Assembly: GCA_020160755.1 (NCBI GenBank)
Contig: JAIUPN010000010.1
Span: forward strand, 62,001-126,000
From: Pseudomonadota bacterium
GTDB lineage: Bacteria; Pseudomonadota; Alphaproteobacteria; Sphingomonadales; Sphingomonadaceae
DNA length: 64,000 nt
Direction of reading: 5' to 3'
Within the stretch, counting starts at the first letter, position 1, and each line of letters begins with the position of its first letter. Shown one piece after another: positions 14,633 to 23,667 of the stretch. Below the pieces are notes generated by a model, which was not told the origin of the DNA, made no database searches, and saw only the letters and a list, made by a program, of their open reading frames with translations. The position numbers and the translations under genes are program-made.

Positions 14633-17308
14633 TTAGAAGCCGACGACGAGCGAGCCGATGAAGGTCCGCGGCGAACCGATCTGGGTGAACGGAACGCTGT
14701 TGTCGGCAAGCTGGCCGTCGAAACCGCCGACATAAAGCTTGTCGAACAGGTTGGTGACGTTGAGCTGGACATAGACCTTGTCGCCGAGACCGGCCCAGTC
14801 GAGCTTCAGGCGCGCGTCGAGGTCGACGAGCGTGTAACCCGGTGCCTTCGCACCATAGACCACCGTGTTCGCGACGCCGTTGACCGTCTGGAACAGCGGG
14901 CGATTCTGGTCGTTCACGTAACGCGGGCCGGTGTACTTGGCCTGCGCACCGAGCGAGATCGGACCGATGTCGCCCTGGACGCGGCCGCCGAGGGTGAAGG
15001 TCGGTGAACCCGATTCGCGCTTGCCCTTGGTCAGCGCGAAGGCAGGAGCGCCCACGGTGGTGCAGAGGAACTGGCCGGCGGCCACCTGCGATGCGTTGCA
15101 GATGCCGTTCTGGACATTGTCCTTGATCTTCGACTTCAGGTACGAACCGAACGCATAGACCGAGAATTCGGGGATCGGACGGACCGAGACGCTGGCGTCG
15201 ATACCATATTTGTCGACGCGACCGAGGTTACGATAGACGTTACGCTCGGTTTCCGGGTCGAACGACGAGGCGAGACGATCGTTGAAGATCGTGTACCACA
15301 CGCCGGCCTGTGCCTGGATCTGGCTGGTGCGGTAACGCAGGCCAAGGTCGAAGTTGTCGGTGGTTTCCGGAACCGGGTTTGCCGATTCGGTGTCGTTCGG
15401 GAAGAAGAACGCGTTGTAGAGGTTGTCCGTACCCGGAACCTGAACGCCCTTCGAATAGTTCGCGAAGACGCTCATGTCGTCGGTCACGTCATAGGTCAGG
15501 CCGACGTTCGGCGTGAACTTGTTGTACTTGCGGATACGCTGCTGCGGACCCTGGACCGGCGAGGTGACCCCCGGACCCGTGCTGACCGTCGGGTTGGCGG
15601 CGAGCCAGGCGGCGAGGCCGGCGGTGTTGGTGCCGAAGCATTCGACAAAACCGGTCACGCTCGACGTGGCGCAATAGTTGGTCAGGTCGCGCTTGAACAT
15701 CTTGTACGAACCGCCCGCCTGCACGGTCAGCGCACCGAATTCGCCGCGATATTCGCCGCCGAACAGGTTCAGCGTCGCGATCGACTTGCGGTCACGCTTT
15801 TGCAGGACGTTGCCATCGACATCCTTCAACGGGTCGTTGACCGCGAACGGATCGGTCGGCTGGCCGTCGAGACGCAGGAAGTTGGTCTCGCCGGTCTGGC
15901 GGTGACGCGCACGTTCGTAGCTGTAGAAGACGCGGAACGTGTGGTCGCCCATTTCGTAGCGCAGGCCGGTGATCAGGCCGTAGCGGTTGGTCTGCGTCTG
16001 GCTGGGCGCGAGAACGCGAACGCTGTCGAGCAGGTCGCCGTCACCATTGAGGTCGCGGCCGAAATAGGGCGTGCCGCCGATATAGCCGGTCTGGCAGCTG
16101 ACGAACGGACCATTGGGCGTCGTGTTGCAGTTCGAGTTGGTCGGCGTGGTGCCCACGAGCGGGTTGGGGTTGACGTCGCGGCGCGCTTCCTGCGCGACGA
16201 CGGTGCCACCGCCGTTGGCCTTGGTGTACTGGAAGCTCGGGTCGACCGTCAGGACGAGGCCTTCGGCGAGCGTGAAGCGCGAATTGACGCGGACGTTGCC
16301 GGTGTTCGACGGGTTCATGCGCTCGTCAAAGGTCGAGCCGCAGCTGTTGGCCGCGTCGATCTGACCCGCACGGGCGACCGTGTTGATCTCGCAGCGCGCG
16401 ATCCCGTAATCGCGAGCATCCTTGTCTTGCGGGAAGATGTTCGGGACGAAGTTCTGGTTGGTCGGTGTGGTGTTGTGGATGTTGCGCAGGCCGACCGAAC
16501 CGAAGAAATTGTTGCGGTTCTCGTTATAGTGGCCCGACACCGCGACGAAGTCGCCGTCTTCGCCAATCGGCTGATAGATCTTGCCGTTGAACTGCTTCTT
16601 GTTGATGCGGCCGCGGTGCGCTTTCAGAGTGGGGCCGTCGACATTGCCGAACACGGTGTCGTTGGTCGCCGAGCTGCCCGAGATGAACGCGCGCGTGCCC
16701 CACGGGGTCAGCACGCCGGTGTCGACCATGCCGAAGATGCGGAAGAAGTTGAAGTCACCGGCCGAACCGACGACCTTCACGCCGAACTCTTCGCTCGGGG
16801 TGCGCGTGCGATAGTTGACGGTCGAACCCGAAGCGGCGGCGGTCGGGCTGTCGACGTCGGTCGAGCCGAGGTTGACGTTGACCTGGTCGATCAGTTCGGG
16901 GTCGAGCTGCTGGTTCGAATAGAGCGCATAATTGCCCGAATCGTTGAGCGGCACGCCGTCGAACGTCTGGCTGATGCGCGTGTTGTCGAAGCCGCGGATC
17001 GACATCTTGCCGCCGGCCGAACCGAACGGGTCGTTGTTCTGGAAGCTGACGCCCGGAAGCTGGTTGATCAGGTCGTTGACGGTCTGGCCGGGCGTCTGGC
17101 GCGCGATGAATTCCTGGGTCAGGACAGCCTTTGCCTTCGTCGTGTCGGGCGTGATGACGCCGGCGACGCCCTGGTTCGTGCGCGAACCGGTGACGATGAT
17201 TTCGTTTTCAAAGTCCTGCGAGCCCGTCGACTGGGCGAAGGCGGGCGTGGACAGCAGCGCGACCGGGATCAGCGCAACGCTGGCGGCAAGCGTGTGACGG
17301 AATTTCAT
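14633..17308 (-). CDS. TonB-dependent outer-membrane receptor
   Basis: An 891-residue receptor. Signal peptide (MKFRHTLAASVALIPVALLS, cut after AFAQ), then a TonB-box-like EIIVTGSR, the plug domain (LINQLPGVSFQNND, SIRGFDNTRISQTFDGVPL, about 60-190), then a beta-barrel ending in aromatic VVGF. The ligand cannot be read from the sequence; iron-chelate, vitamin and glycan transport are all possible. The ATG at 17308 is chosen because upstream codons would bury the signal. A direct repeat just upstream may be regulatory. Confidence 0.9.
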   Translation of the reverse strand: MKFRHTLAASVALIPVALLSTPAFAQSTGSQDFENEIIVTGSRTNQGVAGVITPDTTKAKAVLTQEFIARQTPGQTVNDLINQLPGVSFQNNDPFGSAGGKMSIRGFDNTRISQTFDGVPLNDSGNYALYSNQQLDPELIDQVNVNLGSTDVDSPTAAASGSTVNYRTRTPSEEFGVKVVGSAGDFNFFRIFGMVDTGVLTPWGTRAFISGSSATNDTVFGNVDGPTLKAHRGRINKKQFNGKIYQPIGEDGDFVAVSGHYNENRNNFFGSVGLRNIHNTTPTNQNFVPNIFPQDKDARDYGIARCEINTVARAGQIDAANSCGSTFDERMNPSNTGNVRVNSRFTLAEGLVLTVDPSFQYTKANGGGTVVAQEARRDVNPNPLVGTTPTNSNCNTTPNGPFVSCQTGYIGGTPYFGRDLNGDGDLLDSVRVLAPSQTQTNRYGLITGLRYEMGDHTFRVFYSYERARHRQTGETNFLRLDGQPTDPFAVNDPLKDVDGNVLQKRDRKSIATLNLFGGEYRGEFGALTVQAGGSYKMFKRDLTNYCATSSVTGFVECFGTNTAGLAAWLAANPTVSTGPGVTSPVQGPQQRIRKYNKFTPNVGLTYDVTDDMSVFANYSKGVQVPGTDNLYNAFFFPNDTESANPVPETTDNFDLGLRYRTSQIQAQAGVWYTIFNDRLASSFDPETERNVYRNLGRVDKYGIDASVSVRPIPEFSVYAFGSYLKSKIKDNVQNGICNASQVAAGQFLCTTVGAPAFALTKGKRESGSPTFTLGGRVQGDIGPISLGAQAKYTGPRYVNDQNRPLFQTVNGVANTVVYGAKAPGYTLVDLDARLKLDWAGLGDKVYVQLNVTNLFDKLYVGGFDGQLADNSVPFTQIGSPRTFIGSLVVGF

Positions 17309-17399
17309 TTCAGGATGTCCCCTTTGGTGGTGCATTTGGCAGGCGCACAAATGGGGCGCGCCAAACCTGCGAGCGCCCCTGAAGCCCGCATGTGGCACG

Positions 17400-17421
17400 A
17401 TTGTGACAGCAATTGTGACAG
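17400..17421. promoter_or_regulatory. Direct repeat ATTGTGACA upstream of the TonB receptor gene
   Basis: ATTGTGACAG appears twice, at 17400-17409 and 17412-17421, with a 12-bp period, about 95 bp ahead of the receptor start. Such a pair is a plausible site for a tandem-binding regulator. Similar cores (TTGTCACAA on the other strand) recur three times at 61.6-61.8 kb. Confidence 0.45.
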
Positions 17422-17544
17422 TGCAACCCGCGAGCGGCACGACGGCCGGGGGGCAGCTAAAAAAGCGCGAATTTCCGTAGGGCGTCCGGTTTTATCCACA
17501 GGCGTGGATGCGTTTTTTCCGGCAACTGTTGCTGCAATGCAACA

Positions 17545-17574
17545 TAAAGGGCGCCCCGTAGGGCGCCCCTTTGC
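17545..17574 (-). terminator. Terminator of clpX
   Basis: GGGCGCCC, a CGTA loop and GGGCGCCC make a perfect 8-bp self-complementary stem, followed on the minus strand by CTTTATG, 3 nt after the clpX stop. Confidence 0.75.
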
Positions 17575-17577
17575 GAC

Positions 17578-18849
17578 TCAGGCGGCGTCGCCGGCCGCTT
17601 CTTTGGTCTTGTCCGCATAGACGCGCACCGGGTCCTTGCGGCCCTCGACGACATCCTTGTCGACGACGATCTCGACGACATCGGCGAGGTCGGGCAGGTC
17701 GAACATCGTGTCGAGCAGGATCGCCTCGACAATCGAGCGCAGCCCGCGCGCGCCGGTCTTGCGTTCGATCGCTTTCTTGGCGACCGCGATCAGCGCATCG
17801 TCGGTGAAGGTCAGCGCGACCTCTTCGAGGTCGAACAGCTTCTTATATTGCTTGACCAGCGCATTCTTCGGCTCGCCAAGGATCTTGACCAGCGCGTCGA
17901 TATCGAGATCCTCGAGCGTCGCGATGACGGGCAGGCGGCCGACGAATTCGGGGATCAGGCCGAACTTCAGCAGATCTTCGGGCTCGATATTTTTCAGCAC
18001 TTCGCCCTGGCGGCGTTCGTCCGGGCCGGCGACATGCGCGCCAAAGCCGATCGACTTGCCCTGCAGACGGTCGCCGATGATCTTTTCAAGGCCGCTGAAC
18101 GCGCCGCCCGCGATGAACAGGATGTTCGTCGTGTCGACCTGCAGGAATTCCTGCTGCGGATGCTTGCGCCCGCCCTGCGGCGGAACGCTCGCGGTGGTGC
18201 CTTCCATCAGCTTGAGCAGCGCCTGCTGTACGCCTTCGCCCGACACGTCGCGCGTGATCGACGGATTTTCGGCCTTGCGGCTGATCTTGTCGATTTCGTC
18301 GATATAGACGATGCCGCGCTGCGCCTTTTCGACATTATAGTCGCTGGCCTGCAGCAGCTTCAGGATGATGTTCTCGACATCCTCGCCGACATAGCCGGCT
18401 TCGGTCAGCGTCGTCGCGTCGGCCATGGTGAAGGGCACGTCGAGGAAGCGCGCGAGCGTCTGTGCGAGCAGGGTCTTGCCGCTGCCGGTCGGGCCGACGA
18501 GCAGGATGTTCGACTTCGCCAGTTCGACGTCGTCGCCGCGGCCGCTGTTCGCGAGGCGCTTGTAATGGTTGTGGACTGCGACCGACAGCACGCGCTTGGC
18601 GGTGTTCTGGCCGATCACATAAGCGTCGAGATGCTGGCAGATTTCCAGCGGGGTCGGCACCGCGCCGTCCTTGCGCGCGGCGACGCCGCCCTTGATCTCT
18701 TCGCGGATGATGTCGTTGCACAGCTCGACGCATTCGTCGCAGATGAACACGGTCGGTCCGGCAATCAGCTTGCGGACTTCGTGCTGCGACTTGCCGCAGA
18801 AGGAGCAGTAAAGGGTGCTCTTGCTGTCCGAGCCACTCAATTTCGTCAT
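17578..18849 (-). CDS. clpX: ATP-dependent Clp protease ATP-binding subunit ClpX
   Basis: A 423-residue AAA+ unfoldase that feeds substrates to ClpP. An N-terminal zinc finger (C15, C18, C37, C40), Walker A GPTGSGKT, Walker B ([10 protein letters not shown]), pore loop [10 protein letters not shown] and ClpP-docking loop SIGFGAH are all present. Normal length. It lies 182 bp downstream of clpP on the same strand, with an inverted repeat between, so it may have its own promoter. In alphaproteobacteria ClpXP degrades CtrA and other cell-cycle regulators. Confidence 0.98.
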   Translation of the reverse strand: MTKLSGSDSKSTLYCSFCGKSQHEVRKLIAGPTVFICDECVELCNDIIREEIKGGVAARKDGAVPTPLEICQHLDAYVIGQNTAKRVLSVAVHNHYKRLANSGRGDDVELAKSNILLVGPTGSGKTLLAQTLARFLDVPFTMADATTLTEAGYVGEDVENIILKLLQASDYNVEKAQRGIVYIDEIDKISRKAENPSITRDVSGEGVQQALLKLMEGTTASVPPQGGRKHPQQEFLQVDTTNILFIAGGAFSGLEKIIGDRLQGKSIGFGAHVAGPDERRQGEVLKNIEPEDLLKFGLIPEFVGRLPVIATLEDLDIDALVKILGEPKNALVKQYKKLFDLEEVALTFTDDALIAVAKKAIERKTGARGLRSIVEAILLDTMFDLPDLADVVEIVVDKDVVEGRKDPVRVYADKTKEAAGDAA

Positions 18850-18904
18850 AAAACTTCCTATGGCGAGCCCAAAAGGGGCTGCGCCGCCTTTATCCTAGTT
18901 CCCG

Positions 18905-18936
18905 GTCACCCAATTACAATATGGCAATTGGGTGAC
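18905..18936. repeat. 11-bp perfect inverted repeat between clpP and clpX
   Basis: GTCACCCAATT at 18905-18915 and AATTGGGTGAC at 18926-18936, separated by 10 nt. No T-tract follows on either strand, so it is more likely an operator or an mRNA structure in the clpX leader than a terminator. Confidence 0.5.
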
Positions 18937-19031
18937 ATGGGTACAATGTCCCGCGTAGCGCCGGAGGGCGAAGCGGTCGTCAAGAAACGCGGTTAAAGAG
19001 CCTTTTGGGGCCGGTGCCGCGCATCGTCGAA

Positions 19032-19682
19032 TCAGGGCGTCGGGCCTTCGCTGACATCCTTCGGCGCCTCGTCGCCGGGAAGGCCGGGGCGACGGTCATA
19101 GACATGGTCGACGAGGCCGAATGCCTTGGCTTCGTCGGCTTCGAGGAAGGTGTCGCGGTCCATCGCCTTTTCGATCTCTTTCAGCGACTTGCCGGTATAT
19201 TTCACATAGAGGTCGTTCATCCGCTTCTTGATCCGCAGGATTTCCTTGGCCTGGATCTCGATGTCCGACGCCATGCCGCGCGCACCGCCCGACGGCTGGT
19301 GGATCATCACGCGGGCGTTGGTCAGCGCGACGCGCATTCCGGGTTCGCCGGCCGCGAGAAGGAAGCTGCCCATCGACGCCGCCTGGCCAATACACACCGT
19401 GCCGACGCGCGGGCGGATATACTGCATCGTGTCGTGGATCGCCATGCCCGCCGTGACGACGCCGCCCGGCGAGTTGATGTACATATAGATGTCCTTCTTC
19501 GGATTTTCCGATTCGAGGAACAGGAGCTGGGCGACGATCAGCGAGGCCATATTGTCCTCGACCTCGCCGGTGACGAAGACGATCCGTTCGCGCAGCAGGC
19601 GGGAGAAAATGTCGAAGCTGCGTTCGCCGCGGCTCGTCTGTTCGACGACGACGGGAACCAGGGCTGCGAGCGGGTCGATCAT
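19032..19682 (-). CDS. clpP: ATP-dependent Clp protease proteolytic subunit ClpP
   Basis: A 216-residue serine peptidase subunit. The catalytic triad is visible: Ser103 in AASMGSF, His128 in MIHQPSGG and Asp177 in DRDTF. INSPGG and the C-terminal [12 protein letters not shown] region are typical. Fourteen subunits form the chamber that ClpX caps. It is upstream of clpX on the same strand; the ATG follows a short leader with CCCAATG only, so the ribosome site is weak. Confidence 0.98.
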   Translation of the reverse strand: MIDPLAALVPVVVEQTSRGERSFDIFSRLLRERIVFVTGEVEDNMASLIVAQLLFLESENPKKDIYMYINSPGGVVTAGMAIHDTMQYIRPRVGTVCIGQAASMGSFLLAAGEPGMRVALTNARVMIHQPSGGARGMASDIEIQAKEILRIKKRMNDLYVKYTGKSLKEIEKAMDRDTFLEADEAKAFGLVDHVYDRRPGLPGDEAPKDVSEGPTP

Positions 19683-19784
19683 TGGGGTTTCGTCCTTATG
19701 TTTCCGGGATGCCGTGCCGAGAACCGGCGGGCTGGCCCCTCCATCATCCTACATCGTCGCCGCGCGTGATGGATTCAAGGGGGC

Positions 19785-19814
19785 AAAAAGAAGGGGCGGG
19801 AAAGTCCCGCCCCG
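19785..19814 (-). terminator. Terminator of fdxA
   Basis: On the minus strand GGGGCGGGA pairs with TCCCGCCCC across a 3-nt loop, followed by TTCTTTTT. It lies about 20 nt past the fdxA stop. Confidence 0.85.
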
Positions 19815-19835
19815 TTCCGTTTGTTCGATTTCGGG

Positions 19836-20174
19836 TCAGTCGCCCTCGCCGGGTTCGGGCGAGAAGAGCGTCTCGAACTTGTTCTCGACGCCCTTGAACT
19901 CGTCGGCGTCGGCCGGCGTTTCCTTTTTGACCGTGATGTTCGGCCATTCGGCGCTGAACTTCGCGTTCACCTCGAGCCACTTTTCGAGGCCGCTCTCGGT
20001 GTCGGGCAGGATCGCTTCGGCGGGGCATTCGGGTTCGCACACGCCGCAGTCGATGCACTCGTTCGGATTGATGACGAGCATATTCTCGCCCTCATAGAAA
20101 CAGTCGACGGGGCACACCTCGACACAGTCCATATATTTGCACCGGACGCAGGCATCGGTGACGACATAGGTCAT
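19836..20174 (-). CDS. fdxA: Seven-iron ferredoxin FdxA
   Basis: A 112-residue ferredoxin with one 3Fe-4S and one 4Fe-4S cluster. Expected ligands by analogy to Azotobacter FdI are C9, C17 and C50 for 3Fe-4S, and C21, C40, C43 and C46 for 4Fe-4S. The N-terminus [17 protein letters not shown] is highly conserved. The C-terminal half (after about 55) is the acidic extension usual in proteobacterial FdxA. Its redox partner is not shown by context. Confidence 0.96.
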   Translation of the reverse strand: MTYVVTDACVRCKYMDCVEVCPVDCFYEGENMLVINPNECIDCGVCEPECPAEAILPDTESGLEKWLEVNAKFSAEWPNITVKKETPADADEFKGVENKFETLFSPEPGEGD

Positions 20175-20288
20175 GGGTTTTCGGCTCCCTCACATGACGG
20201 CGAACGGGCCGTCAGACTCTCATACCGGCTCGCCTCTATGCCGCGTGACGGCGGTGCGTCAACGCTAAGCGACAGTTGCGAATCACTC

Positions 20289-20648
20289 TCATTGATTAGG
20301 CCGGTCGGGGCGTTCGCGGTGCAAAGCATTTCCATCGGCGTCGATAGCCGGCGGGCCGGGATCGGCGGGGGCGGGGTCAAGGCGGGTGTAGCAGGCCTGC
20401 GCCTCGGTCGCCGGGCCGCGGCGCGGCGGCAACGACAGCAGGCGGATGACCTCGATCCGCTCGCCGACCGGCAGCACCAGCGTCGCACCGGCGTGCACTG
20501 CGCACGACGAACGGGTGATGCGTCGTCCGTCGAGCCTTATATGCCCCGCCTCGACCATCGCTTGCGCGATGCTGCGCGAACGGGCGAAGCGCAGGAACCA
20601 CAGCAGCTTGTCCAGCCTGATGCTTCCCGCGGCGCCGGGGCTAGCCAT
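20289..20648 (-). CDS. S4-domain RNA-binding protein (HslR/Hsp15-like)
   Basis: A 119-residue protein with an S4 fold over residues 10-65: IRLDKLLWFLRFARSRSIAQ, then GHIRLDGRRI. This is the HslR (Hsp15) layout, which in E. coli binds stalled 50S subunits carrying nascent chains. A Pro-rich tail follows. Its ATG overlaps the helicase stop as ATGA, so the two RNA-related genes are translationally coupled. Confidence 0.88.
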   Translation of the reverse strand: MASPGAAGSIRLDKLLWFLRFARSRSIAQAMVEAGHIRLDGRRITRSSCAVHAGATLVLPVGERIEVIRLLSLPPRRGPATEAQACYTRLDPAPADPGPPAIDADGNALHRERPDRPNQ

Positions 20649-23422
20649 CAGTCTTTGCGCGCGTCCGCGAGGAGCGCGGCGAGGCCCGCGAAGGGGCTGT
20701 TGGGCGAGGGGCCGCGACGCTCGGGCCGGTCGGGACGCGGCGGGCGCGGGGTATCGACGCGCGGTTTGTCGGGTTTGCCGCGCTTGCCCTTTGCCTGATG
20801 CGCGGGCGGGCGCGGCGCTTCGCCATTCGCTGCGGCGCGGGGCGGTCCGCCGGCATTCTTGCGTTGCGGCTTGCGGCGTGGGCGCTTGTCGGGCTTGCGC
20901 AGCCCCGACCAGCGCCAGCGCTGGAGCGCGGGTTCGCCGACGCTGCGAAAGCCGAAGCTGCCGAGCAGCGCGCGGCGCGTCTCCTCGTCGAGCCCGAGCG
21001 AAGTCGCGAGCGCAGGATCGACGACGAAACCGGGCGGCGGCGTGGCGGCGACTCCCTCATGCTCGTCGGTCGCGCCCGCATCGTCGTGATGGTCCTCGGC
21101 GGCACTCGCGATCGGCGCGGTCGGCGGTGCCGCCGCCTGCATCCGCGCGGCATGGGCCTGTCGCGCCAGCTTTTCGGCCATGTCGATGCGCAGCCAGCCC
21201 GAAGCGCAGCGGCGGAATCCCGCGATCGAGAGCCCCGCGTGATTGCCGGTCTTTTGCAACACCGCGCCGTGCGGCGGGAGCGCGGGCACCGGCGTTCCCT
21301 GCTGCGCCGCAATCAGTGCCGCGCGCCAGCGCACCGCTTCGGGCTTGAGCAAAAGCGGGTGGAAGATATCGAGCGAACCGATGGTGAAGCCGAGCTTGCG
21401 CAGTTGCGGCCGCTCCTCGGGCGTCAGCGCATTGAGCTGATCCTCGACCGCCGCGCGGGCGATCGTGCCGCTATTGTCGGTGAGCGCGGCGAGCAGCGCA
21501 CGCACGCGCGGGGGCGTGAACAGGTCGCCCGCGGCCTCGCCCATCGCGGCGAGCGGCGCGGCGTGGCGCGCAAGCTGCGTGGCGACGAAGCGCTGGAGCC
21601 GTTCGGAAATCGCCTGCACCTGATGCAGTTCGAGCCGCCGCAGCGACGGGTCGATCTGGATCGCCGGCTGGACGAGCGTCGGCCCGCGCGCGAGGCTGGC
21701 GACGGCATGGCCGTGCCAGGCGAGCCGCGGGGCCGTTCCCGGCTCGGCGATCAGCGACAGCGCGCTGTCGTCGCCCTCGGCCAGCGCCGTCGCGCGGCGC
21801 GCGAGTTCGGCGCGCAGGTGCTTCTCGGCCGCCGCGAGCAGCATGCGGTGGTCGCTCGCCTTCGCAACCGGGTCGACCTTGAACTGGAAACCCTTGAGCG
21901 TGCCGATCGCCTCGCTGTCGACCGCGACGGTGCCGTCGGCGCCGACCGCGACGGGCAGCGCCGCGTTGCGCTGTCCCGCGTCGCGGAGCAGCAGCGCCAG
22001 CCGCCGGTCGACGAAGCGTTGCGCGAGCGCGGCGTGGAGCGCGTCGGACAGGCGCGATTCGAGCGCCTGCGTCTGTTCGGTCCACCCCGCCGCGCCCGCG
22101 ATCCAGTCGCCGCGCTGCGCGATGAAACAAAGCGTGCGCACCGCGGCGATGCGGCTCGCGAGCTGGTCGATGTCGCCCTCGATGTCGTTCAGCCGCGCCA
22201 GGCGGCGTGCGAACCAGTCGGGGTCGATCATCCCGTCGCCGTTGGTGCGCCATTGCCACAGCTTGAATATGGTGCGGCTGTGATGCTCGGCGCCCAATTG
22301 CTCGAAATCGGGGAGGCCGCAGACGTCCCACAGGCGCTGCACCGCGTCGAAATCGCCGCCGCGTGCGCGCACTTCCATGTCGCTCGCCAGATGCTTGAGC
22401 ACCGCGATGTCGACCGCTTCGGGTGCGGCGCGCAGCATCGGCTGGTCCGGCGGCTGGGCAAGGTCGGCGAGCAGCTGGTCGAGCGAGCCGAAGCCGGGGG
22501 CCGGGTTGCGCCAGAACAGGCTCGCGAGCGGCGGGAAATGATGCCCCTCGATCGCGTGGATTTCCTCGGGCGTGAAACCGCCCTGCGGCAAGCCGACGGT
22601 GCCGAAGCTCCCGTCCTGCTGATGGCGCCCGGCGCGGCCGGCGATCTGTGCCATTTCGGAAACCGTCAGCCGGCGGAGACGGCGCCCGTCGAATTTCTGC
22701 AAGCTCGCGAAGGCGACATGCTGGACGTCGAGGTTGAGTCCCATGCCGATCGCATCGGTCGCGACGAGATAATCGACCTCGCCCGCCTCGAACATCGCGA
22801 CCTGTGCATTGCGCGTCTTGGGGCTGAGTGCCCCCATCACCACCGCGGCGCCGCCCGAAAAGCGGCGCAGCATCTCGGCGATCGCGTAAACCTCCTCGGC
22901 CGAGAAGGCGACGATCGCCGATCGTTTGGGCAGGCGCGACAGCTTCGACGATCCCGCATAGCTCAGCGTCGAGAAGCGCGGCCGGGTGATGATCTCGGCC
23001 TCGGGCACCAGCCCCTTGACCAGGGTGCGGATGCTCGCCGACCCCAGGATCATCGTTTCTTCGCGTCCGCGCGCGCGGAGCAGCCGGTCGGTGAAGACAT
23101 GGCCACGCTCGGGATCGGCGCCGAGTTGCGCCTCGTCGATCCCGACGAAGGCGACGTCGCGTTCGACCGGCAGCGCTTCCATCGTGCCGAGCAGATAGCG
23201 CGCGTCGGGCGGCATGATCCGTTCTTCGCCGGTGATCAGGCCGACCTGCGCGGGCCCCCTGATCGCGACGACGCGGTCGTAAACTTCGCGCGCGAGCAGG
23301 CGCAGCGGAAAGCCGATCATCCCGCTCGAATGGGCGGTCAGGCGCTCGACCGCCAAATGGGTTTTGCCGGTGTTGGTGGGGCCAAGGACAGCCTTGACCG
23401 GCTGGGAGGAGGTTGACGTCAT
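20648..23422 (-). CDS. Suv3/MgpS-like DExH RNA helicase
   Basis: A 924-residue superfamily 2 helicase. Walker A GPTNTGKTH, motif II GIDEAQ, motif III LGSAS and motif VI QIAGRAGRHQQDG lie in the first ~300 residues, as in mitochondrial Suv3 and alphaproteobacterial MgpS-type helicases. The central part is family-specific, and the last ~120 residues are a basic Pro/Arg/Lys tail likely to bind RNA. The ATG at 23422 (MTSTSSQPVKAVLG) is chosen; no clear ribosome site. It is coupled to the S4 protein, suggesting work on RNA or ribosomes. Confidence 0.85.
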   Translation of the reverse strand: MTSTSSQPVKAVLGPTNTGKTHLAVERLTAHSSGMIGFPLRLLAREVYDRVVAIRGPAQVGLITGEERIMPPDARYLLGTMEALPVERDVAFVGIDEAQLGADPERGHVFTDRLLRARGREETMILGSASIRTLVKGLVPEAEIITRPRFSTLSYAGSSKLSRLPKRSAIVAFSAEEVYAIAEMLRRFSGGAAVVMGALSPKTRNAQVAMFEAGEVDYLVATDAIGMGLNLDVQHVAFASLQKFDGRRLRRLTVSEMAQIAGRAGRHQQDGSFGTVGLPQGGFTPEEIHAIEGHHFPPLASLFWRNPAPGFGSLDQLLADLAQPPDQPMLRAAPEAVDIAVLKHLASDMEVRARGGDFDAVQRLWDVCGLPDFEQLGAEHHSRTIFKLWQWRTNGDGMIDPDWFARRLARLNDIEGDIDQLASRIAAVRTLCFIAQRGDWIAGAAGWTEQTQALESRLSDALHAALAQRFVDRRLALLLRDAGQRNAALPVAVGADGTVAVDSEAIGTLKGFQFKVDPVAKASDHRMLLAAAEKHLRAELARRATALAEGDDSALSLIAEPGTAPRLAWHGHAVASLARGPTLVQPAIQIDPSLRRLELHQVQAISERLQRFVATQLARHAAPLAAMGEAAGDLFTPPRVRALLAALTDNSGTIARAAVEDQLNALTPEERPQLRKLGFTIGSLDIFHPLLLKPEAVRWRAALIAAQQGTPVPALPPHGAVLQKTGNHAGLSIAGFRRCASGWLRIDMAEKLARQAHAARMQAAAPPTAPIASAAEDHHDDAGATDEHEGVAATPPPGFVVDPALATSLGLDEETRRALLGSFGFRSVGEPALQRWRWSGLRKPDKRPRRKPQRKNAGGPPRAAANGEAPRPPAHQAKGKRGKPDKPRVDTPRPPRPDRPERRGPSPNSPFAGLAALLADARKD

Positions 23423-23569
23423 TTTCTTGGACACCAAGCTGGCATGGGCGCGGCCCCCGCGCAACAGGCGATCGCTCTATGGCAGGATCGAGGCCGATTT
23501 TTCATCGAGGCTTGCATATTATCCCAACCCCCACACGCCTTGCCGCAACGCGCATCGGCGAAGGGGGCA

Positions 23570-23585
23570 TTAAATTGACTTTAAC
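23570..23585. promoter_or_regulatory. CtrA-type box TTAA-N7-TTAAC
   Basis: TTAAATTGACTTTAAC fits the alphaproteobacterial CtrA consensus TTAA-N7-TTAAC exactly. It lies about 83 bp before the M23 peptidase start, in the 245-bp gap to the divergent helicase. It also overlaps a TTGACT that could serve as a -35 element. Confidence 0.65.
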
Positions 23586-23667
23586 GACCTTTCTTTACAG
23601 ACAACGCCTCGAAAACATCATTCGGCGACCGGGTATAGGGTAAGGTTCGCCGAGCGGGGGTTGCAAT

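Noticed and set aside
15800..17620. A plus-strand open frame (606 codons) opposite the TonB-dependent receptor
   Set aside because: The receptor has signal peptide, plug and barrel features; the opposite frame shows only repetitive Arg/Val/Asp-rich text without motifs.
20798..23416. An 872-codon plus-strand frame opposite the helicase
   Set aside because: The helicase frame holds all superfamily 2 motifs; the opposite one is an antisense shadow caused by base composition.
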